A stretch of DNA of 64,000 nt from Massospora cicadina (GCA_022478985.1 JAKSZP010007886.1:62001-126000), one strand, 5' to 3'. Positions 12,101 through 24,303 are shown, numbered from the stretch's first letter. Notes: generated by a model not told the origin, from the letters alone. A program made the numbers and translations.

Positions 12101-12169
12101 CTCTCTCAGCAATAAACAACATTTCTCATCATTACCTGGTCTTATCACTCAAAATCCTCTTCTATGGCG

Positions 12170-12640
12170 GCTAAATTGCTCTCGAGGATCTGCTCAATTC
12201 CAATGCTATGCAACACTTTGTCAAACCATGTTTTGTCAAAATGCTAGGACTCAATTACAGCGCTGATAGCACCACTGTGACCCAGGAAAATGACACCAGC
12301 ACCTAAGCTGTTCCTTGCATTGTTCCAATTAAACTTTTGCTTGGAGAAATCCAGTTGGCCACCCAGTCTTGAGTCATGGTTGACTTCCCAACTGATGATT
12401 CTAAATTCCCGTGGATGATAGAGCAATGCTTAAACTGGGACTATGAAAACGAGGAGATTACAATCACTCAAGTAGAGACTTTCCAAACATTATATAATAA
12501 CTACACCAACCCAAAAAACGCCCTCCAAGCCATCTCTTGCAACCTAAAGAAGGGGGCCATCCCCAAATTCTTAAAACTGGTCGAGGGTGTTCAGCAAGGA
12601 AAAGGGCAGCATCCTAGCTCCTCATACAGATTTTGACCAT
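12170..12640 (+). pseudogene. element C protease and linker (broken)
   Basis: LLNSNAMQHFVKPCFVKMLG (about 12190-12250) has the shape of a gypsy aspartic protease active site, but the expected D-S-G is N-S-N (12196-12204), so the catalytic aspartate is lost. An open linker follows at 12376-12636. Assignment rests on the motif shape and its place between gag and reverse transcriptase. Confidence 0.6.
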
Positions 12641-12699
12641 GATATCAACTTTCTTTTGGGAACCCAACCCAACCACGGCCTGACTTACAGCTGCAACCA

Positions 12700-13480
12700 A
12701 AAAGAACAGATCGTGCTAAAGCTTTAACTAAAATACATGCTTGCTCAGAGCTTCATCCAAGTCTCCAAGTCAACTTGCTATTCACCATTATTGTTTGTTA
12801 AGAAGAAGTGCGGCGAGTATACCCCTGCGTTGACTACCAGAAGTTAAACAGCATCAATGTCAAGAGCTGGTACTCAATTCCAAACTCTGACAAATTGAGC
12901 GACTAGCTCACTGAAGTGAAGTATTTTTCTATGGTTGATCTATGAAATGTGTTCAACAGATTTGCATCAAGGCTAGCAATGAATAGAGACTGCCTTCAGG
13001 CACGCTATAGATTCTAAAAGTACTTAGTGATGCCATTTGGTCTGTGTAACACACCAAGTACTTTCCAGATACTCATCAACACAGTCCTTGGAAGCTACAT
13101 TGACATGTTCTGTGTTGCCTATTTAAACAATATCTTGATTTACAGCCGATACACCGAAGGCCACTAACAGCACATTCAGATGGGTTTTCAGCTACTTGCT
13201 AACCGCAACCTGTTCATTAAATTCCCAAAGTGTAAATTTTTTCAATCTAAATTTGAATTTATGGGTTAACCATTTGTTGAAATAATTTATGATAACCCCT
13301 AAAAATATTGATGCTGTAACTTCCTGGAATGTTCCTAAGTCCCATAAGGAAGTCCAAAGCTTCTTGGGGCTCATCAATTTCTTCTGGGATTTCATCAAAA
13401 AAATCTTGAAACACAATCCTATTGACTCGCCTCACATCAGACAGTGTTAAGTTAGAGTGGACCCCACAAACCATAAAAGC
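12700..13480 (+). pseudogene. element C reverse transcriptase (broken)
   Basis: Palm blocks are in order: a YPCVDYQKLNSI-type entry (about 12818-12855), a SMVDL block near 12930, [14 protein letters not shown] (about 13027-13070), then the catalytic site [11 protein letters not shown] with YLNN at 13120-13131 in place of YLDD, and LFIKFPKCKFFQ. Both catalytic aspartates have become asparagine. Wording is chromovirus-like and unlike the A/B/I family. Confidence 0.85.
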
Positions 13481-13539
13481 ATTCAGGCCATGACAAGCCT
13501 TTGTTTCAGCCCCCATACTAGGCCATGCCTGATTATACC

Positions 13540-13960
13540 AACCATTTGGACTTAAGATCGACACTTAAGACTTTGCCATTGGGTTAGTCTTGTAATAGGA
13601 GGGGATGATAATAGGCTACACCCTGTAGCCTATCATTCGAAGATGTCTCTTCCAGAATACAGTTACCTGCTCTATGACAAGGAGCTCATGGCAATCATCA
13701 AGGCGTTGAAACACTGGAAGAAGTACCTTTGAGGGGCTGAACATGTCATCAAAGTGCTCACAGACCACAAAAACCTTTTACTATACAAGGCCCTGGCAAA
13801 TGGATTAGCGACAGGATCAATGGGCCCTAACCTCACGGATTATGACCCATATATCCAGTACAAGCTGGAAGTTACTAACACATTCCCAGAAGCAAAAAGC
13901 TGGCAACCTGACCACTTTCCTGACAAAGCTGAAATCTGAGAGTACAATACTCAGACATTA
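13540..13960 (+). pseudogene. element C RNase H (broken)
   Basis: YLLYDKELMAIIKALKHWKK (about 13665-13725) followed by HVIKVLTDHKNLLLY is the conserved second half of Ty3/gypsy RNase H. The first half (about 13550-13620) is recognisable but frame-shifted. Confidence 0.8.
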
Positions 13961-15130
13961 TTACCTTCTAACAAGCTGGAAGTGAACTTCTTGAAGATTG
14001 TGACTCACTGTGAAAAAGTGGTTGCCACTCAGTTTGATGACAAATTTGCCATTAACACAGTGAAGGCCCTCACTAAACCAGCTATAGCCAAGACATTAGA
14101 ACGCGAATACTCACTAAAAGGTAAGATCCTGTACTAAAAAATAGAAGTTGTTTGTACCCAAAGGTCAACTAAGAAACGAGGTTCTCTGAGCCTACCACAA
14201 TTCACTGATGGCAGAACACCCAGTAATAAAAGACTATAAAGGGAACAACAAACCTACATATGGCCCTGACTTAAAAAGGACATTGCTAGTTACATCTCAG
14301 GTTGTAAAGTATGAAGACAAATGAAGCCTCACTAAAGTTTACACAAAAGCTTGCTCCAACCACTGGAGATTCCCAACCTTGGAAATTGGTGTCGATGGAC
14401 TACAAAATCAAGCTTTAAAAATCCTGAGGTTTCAACGACATCCTAGTGGTCATCAACAGGTTTACAAAGATGGTATACTTTATCCCTATGACCACCAACT
14501 TCACAACTCTAGAAACCACCAACTTGCAATATGAGACATGTCTTCCTGCATCATGGTAGCCTGAAGAGGTTGTCTCTGATTGTGTGTCCCAGTTCACCTC
14601 CAGTTTTTGGGCCCAGGTATTGAAGGACTAGAATATCAAGCACCCATTGTCAACCTCTTACCACCCCAGAGAAATGGCCAAATGTAATGAGTTAAATAGA
14701 TCCTCAAGAAGTACATTTAATGTTACATCAATACCAAACAGGACAACTTGGTCGAATAATTGCTGATGGCCCAGTTTGCCTATAGCAGCCAAGTTTACAA
14801 CGCCATGCAGATGTCTCCATTTAAAGCCAACTATGGTTTTGACCCCAGTTGGGAACCTTTGTTTGATGCACCAGCAGAGAACCCCATCTACCAAGACTGG
14901 GTATCATTGATGAATCAGTCCCAGAATGAGAGTTGGCGCAACTTGGAAATGCACAAAGAATTTACAAGGAGTTTACAGACTAAAATTATGTATACTTGGC
15001 AGGCCATTATCTTCTGAGACAAAGTATACCTTGAAGCACACAAAATCCCTATCCAGGTGCCCTCTCACAAGCTGACGAACTGGTGGGTGGGCCCCTACAA
15101 GATTATTGGAAGATAGTCAGCATATCCTAC
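13960..15130 (+). pseudogene. element C integrase (broken)
   Basis: Integrase core blocks are legible across frames: a DYKI segment after WCRWT/VSMD near 14390-14420, VVSDCVSQFTSSFW (about 14567-14610), YHPREMAKCN (about 14660-14690), then the open segment 14760-15017 (LMAQFAYSSQVYNAMQMSPF) and WWVGPYKII (about 15082-15110), the GPY/F module. Stops and indels break it throughout. Confidence 0.8.
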
Positions 15131-15266
15131 CATGTAGAACTTTCCCTTACTTCAAACATCCACAACGTCTTCCATTGGACATGATCCACAAGAAGGACGG
15201 AACATTTTTGCTACACCAGAGGGTGTGTCATGCCCCGCCCACCATTGAACTGGGACTTAACCAAGA

Positions 15267-15370
15267 TTTGAGGTGGAAGAAGTCTAGGGACAACATGAGA
15301 TTTGAGGAAAATGTCGGTACTTAGTGAAGTGGACTAGCTACCCCACTGAAGATTACATGAGAGCCAGAAG
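15267..15370 (+). pseudogene. element C integrase chromodomain
   Basis: FEVEEV, then GQHEI and GKCRYLVKWTSYPTED (with two stops between blocks) has the order of a chromodomain: beta-strand entry, YLVKW core and acidic turn. It lies directly downstream of the integrase GPY module, as in chromoviruses, where it is thought to steer integration to particular chromatin. Confidence 0.75.
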
Positions 15371-15456
15371 GGAATCTAGTATATGTAAAAGATTGGGTTT
15401 AGGAGCACCTCATTAGGCCAAATCATTTGGCACCAAGGGAGAGTTCATTGGGGGGC

Positions 15457-15505
15457 TGATTTTAGGCCCAACATACATTTGCAGACATCATCCACCAAGG
15501 CACAG
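15457..15505 (+). repeat. element C 3' LTR, left fragment
   Basis: Begins TGATTTTAGGCCCAACATAC directly after the G-rich tract 15450-15456, matches the start of the 5' LTR at 11000, and stops at the target duplication of element B (CACAG, 15501-15505). Confidence 0.75.
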
Positions 15506-16254
15506 TGTCAGACAATTACATGTTTAATATGGTGAAAAGAGAGTTTTGGTATTAGAAAGGCATATATTGAACAAAAAACCCTGGTTGATTCTCAGTGGAA
15601 GATCTCAAATCAGGGTAATACTGCTACCCAACTCCTCATCCAAATAGCCCTATTTTTGGTAATAGGATTACACCAAACCTGCGGCAGAATCAGTGGAGTA
15701 ATCCTGAGGTTCCTCCCCATCCTATCTGAAAGTTAATATAAACTTATAAGCGGAGACCATCCCCTTTAATAGGCCTGAAGGGGGTGCAGCGGAATGAAAT
15801 TATGTTATTAACTAATAACCCTTAGGAGCTCAGGTAATCGACCAAACAAGCCATATGTGAAAAATGGCTGACTGGTGGGATTACATTAATATGCTCTTTC
15901 ATGATTATTTCCTTCCAAAAGTTGAACTTATATCTACAATCCAAGCCAAAATTGAGATATCCACGGCCTAACCTGAATTCCCTCGCCTCTCACTATTAGC
16001 CTAAAATTACCATATATAAAATTTAGTGTCAATTTAATAAGGGCTCTCTCTTACCCTTAAAGTTCTGACTTATTAAAAATTAACTATTAAATCCCAATAA
16101 CTTTTCTAATTAAAATTCCATATTTCAATTTTGTGTGAAAATCCCTCTTTAATATTTAACATCATTCTGGAGTTTTAAAAACTCCAGGCCTACTAGACTT
16201 CTGAAATCCTGTGAAAAAGCACCTGTGAGCACTAATCACACCAGAATTCCAATG
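15506..16254 (+). repeat. element B 5' LTR
   Basis: Matches 23709-24303 plus 29593-29756. Starts TGTCAGACAATTACATG; the last bases have decayed to CCAATG where the 3' copy has CTAACA. The promoter-like inverted repeat is at 15759-15785. The sequence following (GTGGTGCTCACTACAG from 16255) is the priming site; GTGCTCAC is perfectly complementary to GTGAGCAC inside the LTR end (about 16225-16232). Confidence 0.9.
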
Positions 16255-16304
16255 AGTGGTGCTCACTACAGAGGGCCCTAAATATCACAAAACTTTACAT
16301 AAGA

Positions 16305-17560
16305 AATGGAGCCATCGGGCTAATTAACCTTCACAACCTCCCCGTCACATCTGAATCCAGGCTTTCTTTTTGATAATAACAGCTAGCCAGTGCATTGTCT
16401 CGACTCAAAGCTCAAAAAGCACCCCTTTCAAGCCCCTCATGGGGCCTTTCCTGTTATTAAAAACCCCCTTTCAGAGACAAGTTTATTTGGGTGAGGGCAG
16501 TATTGCTTCCTTTCTCTTCATTTATGAATCGGTTATGGAAGAAACAACTGACCATAAGAAGATCAAGTACATTCTTCCATGTCTGAGTTTGGTGTCTCAA
16601 GAGATAATGGTTCCAAATATGACCACCCTCAGCACTGGGCGGAGGTTAAGCAAGCCTTATTGAAGTATTGAGCTCCACACAGAGTTTGCAACGGAGAAAA
16701 CAGGCCATTATGTGTACTAGCCTGCAAAAGGGAAAAGCATTTGCCTCTTTTGTTGAGTGGTTTCATAGTGAAGCTCATCACTTATTTCTTTCACAGATGC
16801 TACCTTTAGACGACGCTATTGCTGCTATCATGGCTGGATTGAACTCTTCCCTTGTTGGTGATGCATACCTCTTCAGTCAAGTTCTTCTTTCAAAATGTAT
16901 AGGATATCAAGGAGGCTCTGCTAACGGTGGCTGACTTTTATGGATTTGACACGGTGCAAGGAGCTTTATGGCATGAGGCCACTCTTACCCCTCTAGCCTA
17001 TTCTATGGCTGTCTCCTTCTAGAAATCTTCTCCCTTGGTGCTGCGGAAAAAAGATGCTCCTCCACCACGTGAGGATAACCAGAGGATACTGGCAGTGATG
17101 GGGCAGTGCTCTCCTCAAACTTCTGCTCCCAAAGGTCAGCTGGTGAAGTCAGTCATCACTTTGCCTTGCTCCACTCCTTCTTCAGAGCGGCCTTTCCAAG
17201 TGGTTAAATTGTCACGTCTCTCCAAGGCGCTGTCTCTACCCCCATTGCCTCTCCTCTGGCCGTCCCTAGTCTGAAGCCTGTGGCCATGGGGTAGCACAAA
17301 CCCGCTACTTGAAAGGCCAAATGTAGAGCTGTGACCATTATAATGCCTCCTTCAAAAGTTACTAGTGTGGATGAACGCACCAGGGCCTCTTTTGCAACAA
17401 GTGAAGCCCTGAACCTACCTCACGCCCGTTGGACTTCTGATGTGCTTTGTAATTCCTTCTGTGATTGATCTGAAGGGGGTTGTGAAGATTTTGGCTATCA
17501 TGTCTTAGAGCTGAGAGGAAGTTGGAGTACCCAACAGATTAAACCCTGAAAGAGTAGATA
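16305..17560 (+). pseudogene. gag: element B gag (broken)
   Basis: Candidate start ATG 16305 matches the A start context. The family core reads as YLGEGSIASFLFIYESVMEE (about 16478-16537), ILPCLSLVSQEIMVPNM, then the block with PLDDAIAAIMAGLNSS (about 16802-16850). Proline-rich C-terminal tail to about 17300. Frameshifts and stops separate all blocks. Confidence 0.75.
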
Positions 17561-17809
17561 TGGCTAGGATACCCCGCAGAACTTACCTCCGTCAAGTGCT
17601 GAGGGGTATTAAGGTTATTGAGACTACCAGTGTTCCTGACCAGCTCACTGCCACGCTGATACAATTCACCCAGTGTGTTCAAACCCCTATAGTTTATTCA
17701 AGATAAATACCATGAAACTGCTTAAAGACTTGCTTCTACTCCTCATTTAAATGAGGTCTTAGCTCTTCCCCCAACTTGTATGGAACCTTAACAAAGGTGG
17801 AGTTTGTCA

Positions 17810-18640
17810 TCAATATGTAAGGGTTATGGTTATCCTTGACACTGTATCTCCTGTGAACGTTGTGTCATTAAAACGTATTAAAAAGATGAAGCTAGCCCCT
17901 GACCTCGACCACATTCAAGAGTTTGGAACTGCTGGTTCTACTAGCACTTGCGCTATTGGTGCATACTCTTCTCTGCCTATCCGATTTGGTAAACGTACCT
18001 TGTTGGCCCCAGCTGTGGCCTTGGCTAAAAATACATATGACATACTCATTAGTACCCAGTTTAGCTTGAGTATGATGCGAAAATAAATTTAAAGCAGGGC
18101 TATCTATCTGCTTAACTGCGAGGTTCCCTTGATTATGACCAACAATGAGCTTAACAAAAAGGAATACGCTTGCACAATTGAATAACACTCATCTGCTTTA
18201 TCATTAGAATACACGATGGCAGGGCGAAATACACAGAAGCTGTCTGAATCAGTGGACGCTCTAGAGGTTATTCCTTTCTACGCGTCCAAGGATGTTTTAA
18301 TCAAGACAGGTGAACAAATAGTGATTGATACTAAGATTACTTTGCATATCCCCCACAACTGTCTATTGCACCTAACCAGCGTTGATGTAGTCAGTCCTCT
18401 AGAGCCCAGAGTATTACCCAGCGTACTAGACCCAGACTATCAGCGGCCTATCTATCTCCTGCTGGGGAATCTCACCAAGAAGGACATGGTTGTAAAGAAG
18501 TATCTGGAGATTGGAAAAGGCCTGTTGATTCCCATTGAGAAAAGGCAAGTTCACTGTATCAGGACTATATCAGTATATGATTACCTGCTGGCCAATATAT
18601 GCACTCTGCCTACTGTTCAACCTCTGACAAACTAACCCCA
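17810..18640 (+). pseudogene. element B protease and pre-RT linker (broken)
   Basis: VILDTVSPVNVVSLKRIKKM (about 17830-17889) is the protease active site with DTG changed to DTV, followed by GAYSSLPIRFGKRTLLAP and YDILISTQF. A 139-codon open frame at 18216-18635 continues with the linker domain shared with A (LHIPHNCLLHLTSVDVVSPL and PVYLLLGN-like wording), the best-preserved block of B. Confidence 0.8.
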
Positions 18641-20040
18641 GCCAAGCTCGATGAAGTCCCACTCTACTAGAGGTTTATATCGACATTTTCAAATCTAATA
18701 CTGGCTATAGGCACATGAAGGGGTGTAGGCATCCATTGACATTGGGGATGCACGTCCCATCCAATCCAAACCCTATCAAATCAAAAGTTGAGTAGCTACT
18801 TATTCAGACAGAACATAAACAGTTGTTAGACGCTGGGTTGCTGATGCCTTCCCAAAGCCCTTGGTCGTCTCCTCTTCTGCAGATAGAGAAGAAAAATGGA
18901 GTCCATTGGGTAGTTATATATTAAAACTGAACAACCTCACAAAGAAGGATAGTTATATAGTTTCCTGTATTGAAGATGATCTGGCCCTAATCTCTGGATC
19001 AAAGTTCTTTTCCGCTATAAGTTTGGCTAGTTGGTATTGACAAATGGACCTTTCTCCTCAAGACCAGGAGAAATGCGCTCTTATTTGCAGCGAAGGCCTG
19101 CTTTAACCCACTCAGCTACCTCAGGTGTTGTGCAATGTGCCTGAAACTTTTCAGCGGGCGAAGGATTATATTCTCCAGGATCTTAAACTCAGTCGTGTGA
19201 TCTCTATCTTGATATTATCACAGTTTTATCCAAGACTTTAAACAAACACCTTAAGCACCTAAAGGAAGTGTTTTAATTCTTACGGCATATGACATTGAAC
19301 TGAAGCCCTCCAAATGCACTTTCTTCCAGAAGAAGCTGAATTTCTTTAGGCATGCTATCTCTCAAGATAGGATACAACCTCTCCAAGATAAATTAAAGCA
19401 ATATCCAAGATGCCTGCGCCTAAAACACTTTGCGACATCCAATTGTTTTTGGGTATGTTGGGGTATTTCCATAAGTTTATCTCATAATTGTCCCCAGCCT
19501 AGTGAGCCATTCGTCCACCTCCTGGCTAAGAACATTTCGTTCCATTGGGGTGCTGAACAAAAGGCCGCGTTTGAGACCCTGAAGAGGGTATTACAAAAAA
19601 CTGAGCATCTGCCACCCTGACTATGACAAGCCCTTCATATTATTCACTGATGCCTCCAATTACACCGTTGTAGCTATTTTGGCTCAATTGTATGAGCATG
19701 AGGTCAATCATCCCGTGTCCTCTTTCAGCAAGATGATCTCAAAAGCTGAACACAACTACAGCATCACTTAGAAGTAATGCCTTGCGTTCTTGCTCACTAT
19801 AAAATACTATTGCCCTTTCTTATATGGACTTCATTTAAAGTGGTTACTGGCCACGCTTCCCTGAAGTGGTTACAGAATATGAAGAATCCCAATGGACTGT
19901 TGGCTCGTTGGGCCTTGAAGCTCCAGCATTATGATATGACAATTTAGCATTGTGCTTTATCTCACCACATAAACATTGAGGGGTTGACGCGGTTGCCTGT
20001 ATTTCAACTAGACAATAGTTAAGCTGAGAGGTTACATGCC
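18640..20040 (+). pseudogene. element B reverse transcriptase and RNase H (broken)
   Basis: Aligns by eye to A 7560-8950. The catalytic site is YLDI (19205-19216), second aspartate lost. ELKPSKCTFFQKKLNFF (about 19300-19350) marks the thumb. RNase H blocks FTDASNYT (about 19645), NYSITK-type and RWALKLQHYD (about 19908-19937) follow. Stops and single-base shifts occur every few dozen codons. Confidence 0.8.
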
Positions 20041-20603
20041 TTCATAATGACTTCTGATGCTTGTCTGACAAGTATTAATCCATACAGAAGATGCTAGCTC
20101 AGCACTTCCGCAAAACCAAGGTGGAGAGCAGGAAGTTATACAAAAATTAGGGGCAAACTAATTTGCTCTATCTTTGGCCATCAGTGAGAGTATCTGTAAT
20201 CTTGGAGTCTCATTCTTTCTAGGGCATAGCGGAGCAAGAAAAATCTATGGCTGGGTTAAAGAGCGCTACTACTTGGAGGGCGTCATGTAGACCATAACTG
20301 AAGTCCTGGATGCCTGTATGCTGTGTAAAAAGCAATCCTGATTCAAGACCCAGTATCAGTACCAGCTTAATACTCCTCAACAACCCTTCCACGTGATACA
20401 CCTAGACGTGGTTGATCTTCTACACTAGACTTCTGGCGGGTAACCAATATATCTATATAGGCATAGATCACTTTACTAGACGGATTGAAGCTGTGGAACT
20501 TCCTGCTCAAACTGCCAAAAACACGGCCACTTTCTTCCATCAATGTATTTTCACTCGTCACGGTTGCCCCCAGGTCCTGCTCTGTGACAATAGGGAAACT
20601 TTT
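20040..20603 (+). pseudogene. element B integrase, N-terminal part
   Basis: Zinc-binding N-terminal region (about 20215-20340: HSGARK-type and CMLCKKQS), then the core YIGIDHFTRRIEAVELPAQT (20454-20513) and QVLLCDN (second catalytic aspartate, about 20570-20590). The frame is cut at 20603 by insertion J and resumes at 23068. Confidence 0.85.
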
Positions 20604-23067
20604 TGTCAGAAAATCACTTTTTGAACAGTGAGCTCCGCTAGTCTTCCAGGCCAACCAGTATTAAGACTAGCTGACCTTTGCCGTTTTGCCTTTATTGTCA
20701 TACCAACCCCCTATAAGTCAGAGTTCAACCCACCGACACAGCAGACCAATGACTTTGCATTAGCCCCAGAGTCTGTGGTGTGCCCCAGTGAGTCCTACCC
20801 CATCCTGGGCGGCCAAGGCACTACCACGCTGCCCCACCATCCTGACCCTTCACCAAATCATCTGGGCATACCTGGGCGAGTCCTTCCCCCATCCTGGGTG
20901 GCCAAGGGACTCCCAAGCTGCACCCCACAGGGATGAAGGCCAGTCAGCACATTGTCATTAGTGGCCAGTTGGCCAGGTTCCCATCAGTTCCTCAGAGGGG
21001 AAAAGTATGGGAGCTAGCAGAGTCAGCCACTCTAGAAGTGTCACCTCACGCCAACTAAAGGGGTCTCTAGTCCCATTTTTCTTTAATCTAGCTGAAGAAC
21101 TACCAACATAAAAATAAAATGGGCGAGAGAGATCTTTATTTTTAGGGAATAATAACTATTTATACTATAGGCTATTGTGCCTATGTATCAGGAAAACGGC
21201 ACAAAAAGTTTATATCGGTCTGCCAGTTAGGATAAGTGAGCACTCAATAAGCAAGCCAGAATGCCAGTGGCATTGCTTTTGTATGCCGTTATATAGAGCT
21301 GCAAATTGGATAATAATGACTTGTTGATGTATAATGAGCATGAAAAGAAACCCAATAATGAACCAAATAGAAATAACTCCAGACACTGCATGTCTTACAG
21401 CAGGGGATTGTACTACTGGGTTTACTACTTTAGGGTTGCTGGTGGAAGAGTTCATCACTAATGTAGAGACAAGGGGGCGGATCTTTGCTTAAAGTGAGAA
21501 CTATAAGGCCACAGAATTCCAATATCTTGATAGCGGATAGCTTCAATAATGGGGTTTAAATTCCCAGAAGTTTTTTCACGTTGGATCCAGTTGACTATGG
21601 TGAGAGTGATTGTAATCATCAAAACTGGTAAAGCTCATCCAGTGTAGGGACTGACAGGCCACCAGGTTAGTGCCATCAGGACTTTGGCAAGAAGAATTCA
21701 AGTAAAGTAAAAAATTGGGTACTAGCAGGAATTTTATTGGAAAGGAAAATAAAGAGAATAAACCAACAATTTCCTCAGCATGATGCAGCTGATTAAATAG
21801 TGTTCAATTCGGTAGTGGGTCCAAGCAGGGATCAGGGTTCTCAAACTCAACCTAAACTGGAGAATTTTCAGGGGAGAGGGGAAAATAATTTTAATTAGAA
21901 CTGACATCAAAGGATTTGGCAGCAGGCTGAGTCACTATTGGTTCAGCTGATAATGCCTGGACTAAGGCTTGACTGCATTTTTCCAGTTATTGCAATGGCA
22001 TCTAGCCTGATGAGCAATGGTAATTCCCCAGGGCTACTCCACATAAGGGCAGTCCCAATTGGTTGGAAACGGGTTCAGGATGCCCAACCTGCCTGTACCC
22101 AGTCGCGGGAGCATTTGTTCAACCAAATAAGTTATGTCAGCTGTAAATCCCAATTCAATAGATAGGGGGTTTCGAATTACTGAAATAGTCCCTAAAGGTA
22201 CCATCTGCTCATCAGGGGATCATCCCCAACAATTTTGAGGGGTCTTTAGCGTCAGCAAAAGTACTTCTATCCAAGTCAAACTGCTAGAAATTCCAGCTGA
22301 TAATTCAATACTTGTCCTTCTTGACTAGTTTTTCTGACTTGCATGCTTTATTCCCATTGGTTTTGAACCTTTCATCTTTGATCTGGTAATCTCAGTGCAG
22401 ATTTCTTCAATTTAGTGGACAAGTTTGGCAGAGATGAGCGTGAGTATTGGAAGAGGAATCTTTAGAGGTAGTGCTGTTACCCAATGCTCATCTACCATGA
22501 GGGCTAGGTTGCCCTGGGTGACGAGGGGTACAGCCGCCCTCTTCCAGACCCTTCTTATTTGGAAATGGGAAAATTTTTCTAATCCACTCAAAGGGGATGT
22601 TCCCCTTGACTTACACTATGAAACCTATTGGCCATCTAAGCCAGAACTATTAATAAATCATCAGTTAATCATGGTAGCAAATCACTCCCAATCCACTCAT
22701 CTGCTTCACCAAATTATTAGATTAGTTCACCACATCCTCAACATGAGTCATTGGTCAATCATATATAATTATTGATATAAATGAAACTTAGATCATCTTT
22801 GGCTTAAGTTGCCAGTGCTCCAAATTAGTCAGCAAATTTGTAGTTGAATGCTTGGTAATAGGTCTTCAGCTTTCCGCCAGAAATTCCCACAACGACCTAC
22901 AGATGGCAATCAGTGGTGAACGCAGATTCACCAATCCTAAATCAATTAAATAATTTACTATAACATTAAATAATATCAAACTAGGTGATTAGCTGGCAAT
23001 TATGCCCAACTAACTGACACCCCTAATTCTGATATTATCAGGTGGAATCCATCTGGTTAATTTTTCA
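20604..23067. mobile_element. insertion J: 2.46-kb element in B integrase with 8-bp duplication
   Basis: AAACTTTT stands at both 20596-20603 and 23068-23075, and removing 2464 bp plus one copy restores a sequence that aligns with intact A integrase (GAAAGACTTCGCCC). The insert starts TGTCAG and ends TTTTTCA. It is GC-rich at 20640-21060, where two copies of a GAGTCCT...CCATCCTGGG...GGCCAAGG motif lie about 87 bp apart. At 22010-22615 it resembles the LTR of element D in the same orientation, ending TTACA as that LTR does. Minus-strand frames at 21210-21680 encode hydrophobic segments of unknown nature. No clear terminal inverted repeats. It could be an LTR-type derivative or a DNA transposon. 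Confidence 0.75.
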
Positions 23068-23694
23068 AAACTTTTCCTCCAGAGTGGTAAATAGCCACAC
23101 CACCTCCATGGGAGCACAACAGTTTTACTTGGCCCCTTATAACCCATCTATTAATGGTACCATAGAAAGAGCCAATGGAACCGTGGTTATTATACTACAA
23201 TAAATGACCAATTCAGACTCTCTTCACTAGGATTTATACTTACCAAGTGCTCTCATGACCTACCTATCAGCTACCACGGGATCCTCAAAATGTTTCCTTT
23301 CCATGTGTTGTATGTTCAAGAACCTAGTTGCTGGCTTTAATAGCCAAAAAAATCTCTGCTAGAACAGGTGATAATGAGGTAGCCATGAAGAAGCTGGGTG
23401 AGCACATAATTTAGCTGAAATCCGAGGCTATGACCAATTTGGAAAAAACTGTCACTAATGAGGGCTAGCAGCTAATGAGCTCCAGCCCCACTTCTACCTT
23501 CCAAGCTCAGACTTGGTGCTGTATTATACAATTGGTTTTTTTCTAGAAGTGAAAAGCTTAGGTCTATCTGGGAAGGACTTTTCATAGTCAATTATAAGAG
23601 AGGGGATGAGTACACCATCAAATCCCTTGCTTATAGAGTTACTTTCAGATGAGTCCATGGCCGGTCCTTGCACCCTTATTCTCCCCCTAACACT
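23068..23694 (+). pseudogene. element B integrase, C-terminal part
   Basis: Resumes with the A-like block NPSINGTIERANGT (about 23137-23180), which holds the E of the DDE triad, through a LYLPSALM segment and the C-terminal module, ending VHGRSLHPYSPP (about 23652-23690) next to the polypurine tract. Several frame changes. Confidence 0.85.
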
Positions 23695-23708
23695 CTATAA
23701 GGGGGTAA
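23695..23708 (+). other. element B polypurine tract
   Basis: A TATAAGGGGGTAA-type purine run immediately before the 3' LTR start at 23709. Confidence 0.7.
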
Positions 23709-24303
23709 CGTCGGATAACCACATATTTAATATGGGTAAAAAATATTTTGGTGTTATATAAGGCTAATTTTGCACAAAAAACCCTTTTTATTCTCAGTGA
23801 CATCCCTCAAATCAGGGTAATACTGCTACCCCACTCCTTGGCCAAATAGCCCTATTGTTGGTAATAGGGTTATGCCAAACCTGTGGCGGAATCAGTGGAG
23901 TAATTCTGAGGTTCCTCTCCTTCTTATCTGAAAGTTAATATAAACTCATAAGCGGAGACCACCCCCTTTTAAAGACCTAAAGGGAGTGCAGGGGAGAGAA
24001 ACTATGTTACTAACAAATAACCCTTAGGAGCTCAGGTAATAGACCAAACAAGCCATATGTGCAAAATGGCTGACTGGTGGGATTACATCATAATGCTCCT
24101 TCATGATTATTTTCTTCCAAAAGTTGAGCTTATATCTACAATCCAAGCCAAAATTGAGATATCCACGGCCTAACCTGAATTCCCTCACCTCTCACTATTA
24201 GCCTAAAATTACCATATTTAAAATTTGGTGCCAAATTAATAAGGGTTTTCTCATATCCATAAGCTCTGACTTGATAAAAGATACTATAAAACCCGAATAT
24301 CTT
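23709..24303 (+). repeat. element B 3' LTR, left part
   Basis: Begins CGTCGGATAACC (first T decayed to C) and parallels the 5' LTR up to the insertion of LINE H. The promoter-like inverted repeat is at 23961-23987. The last 16 bases (AAAACCCGAATATCTT, 24288-24303) are the left target duplication of H. Confidence 0.88.

Noticed and set aside
20628..20936. 102-codon proline-rich plus-strand frame in insertion J
   Set aside because: It sits in the GC-rich left part of J with an internal duplication of about 87-bp spacing; no known domain, so not called as a gene.
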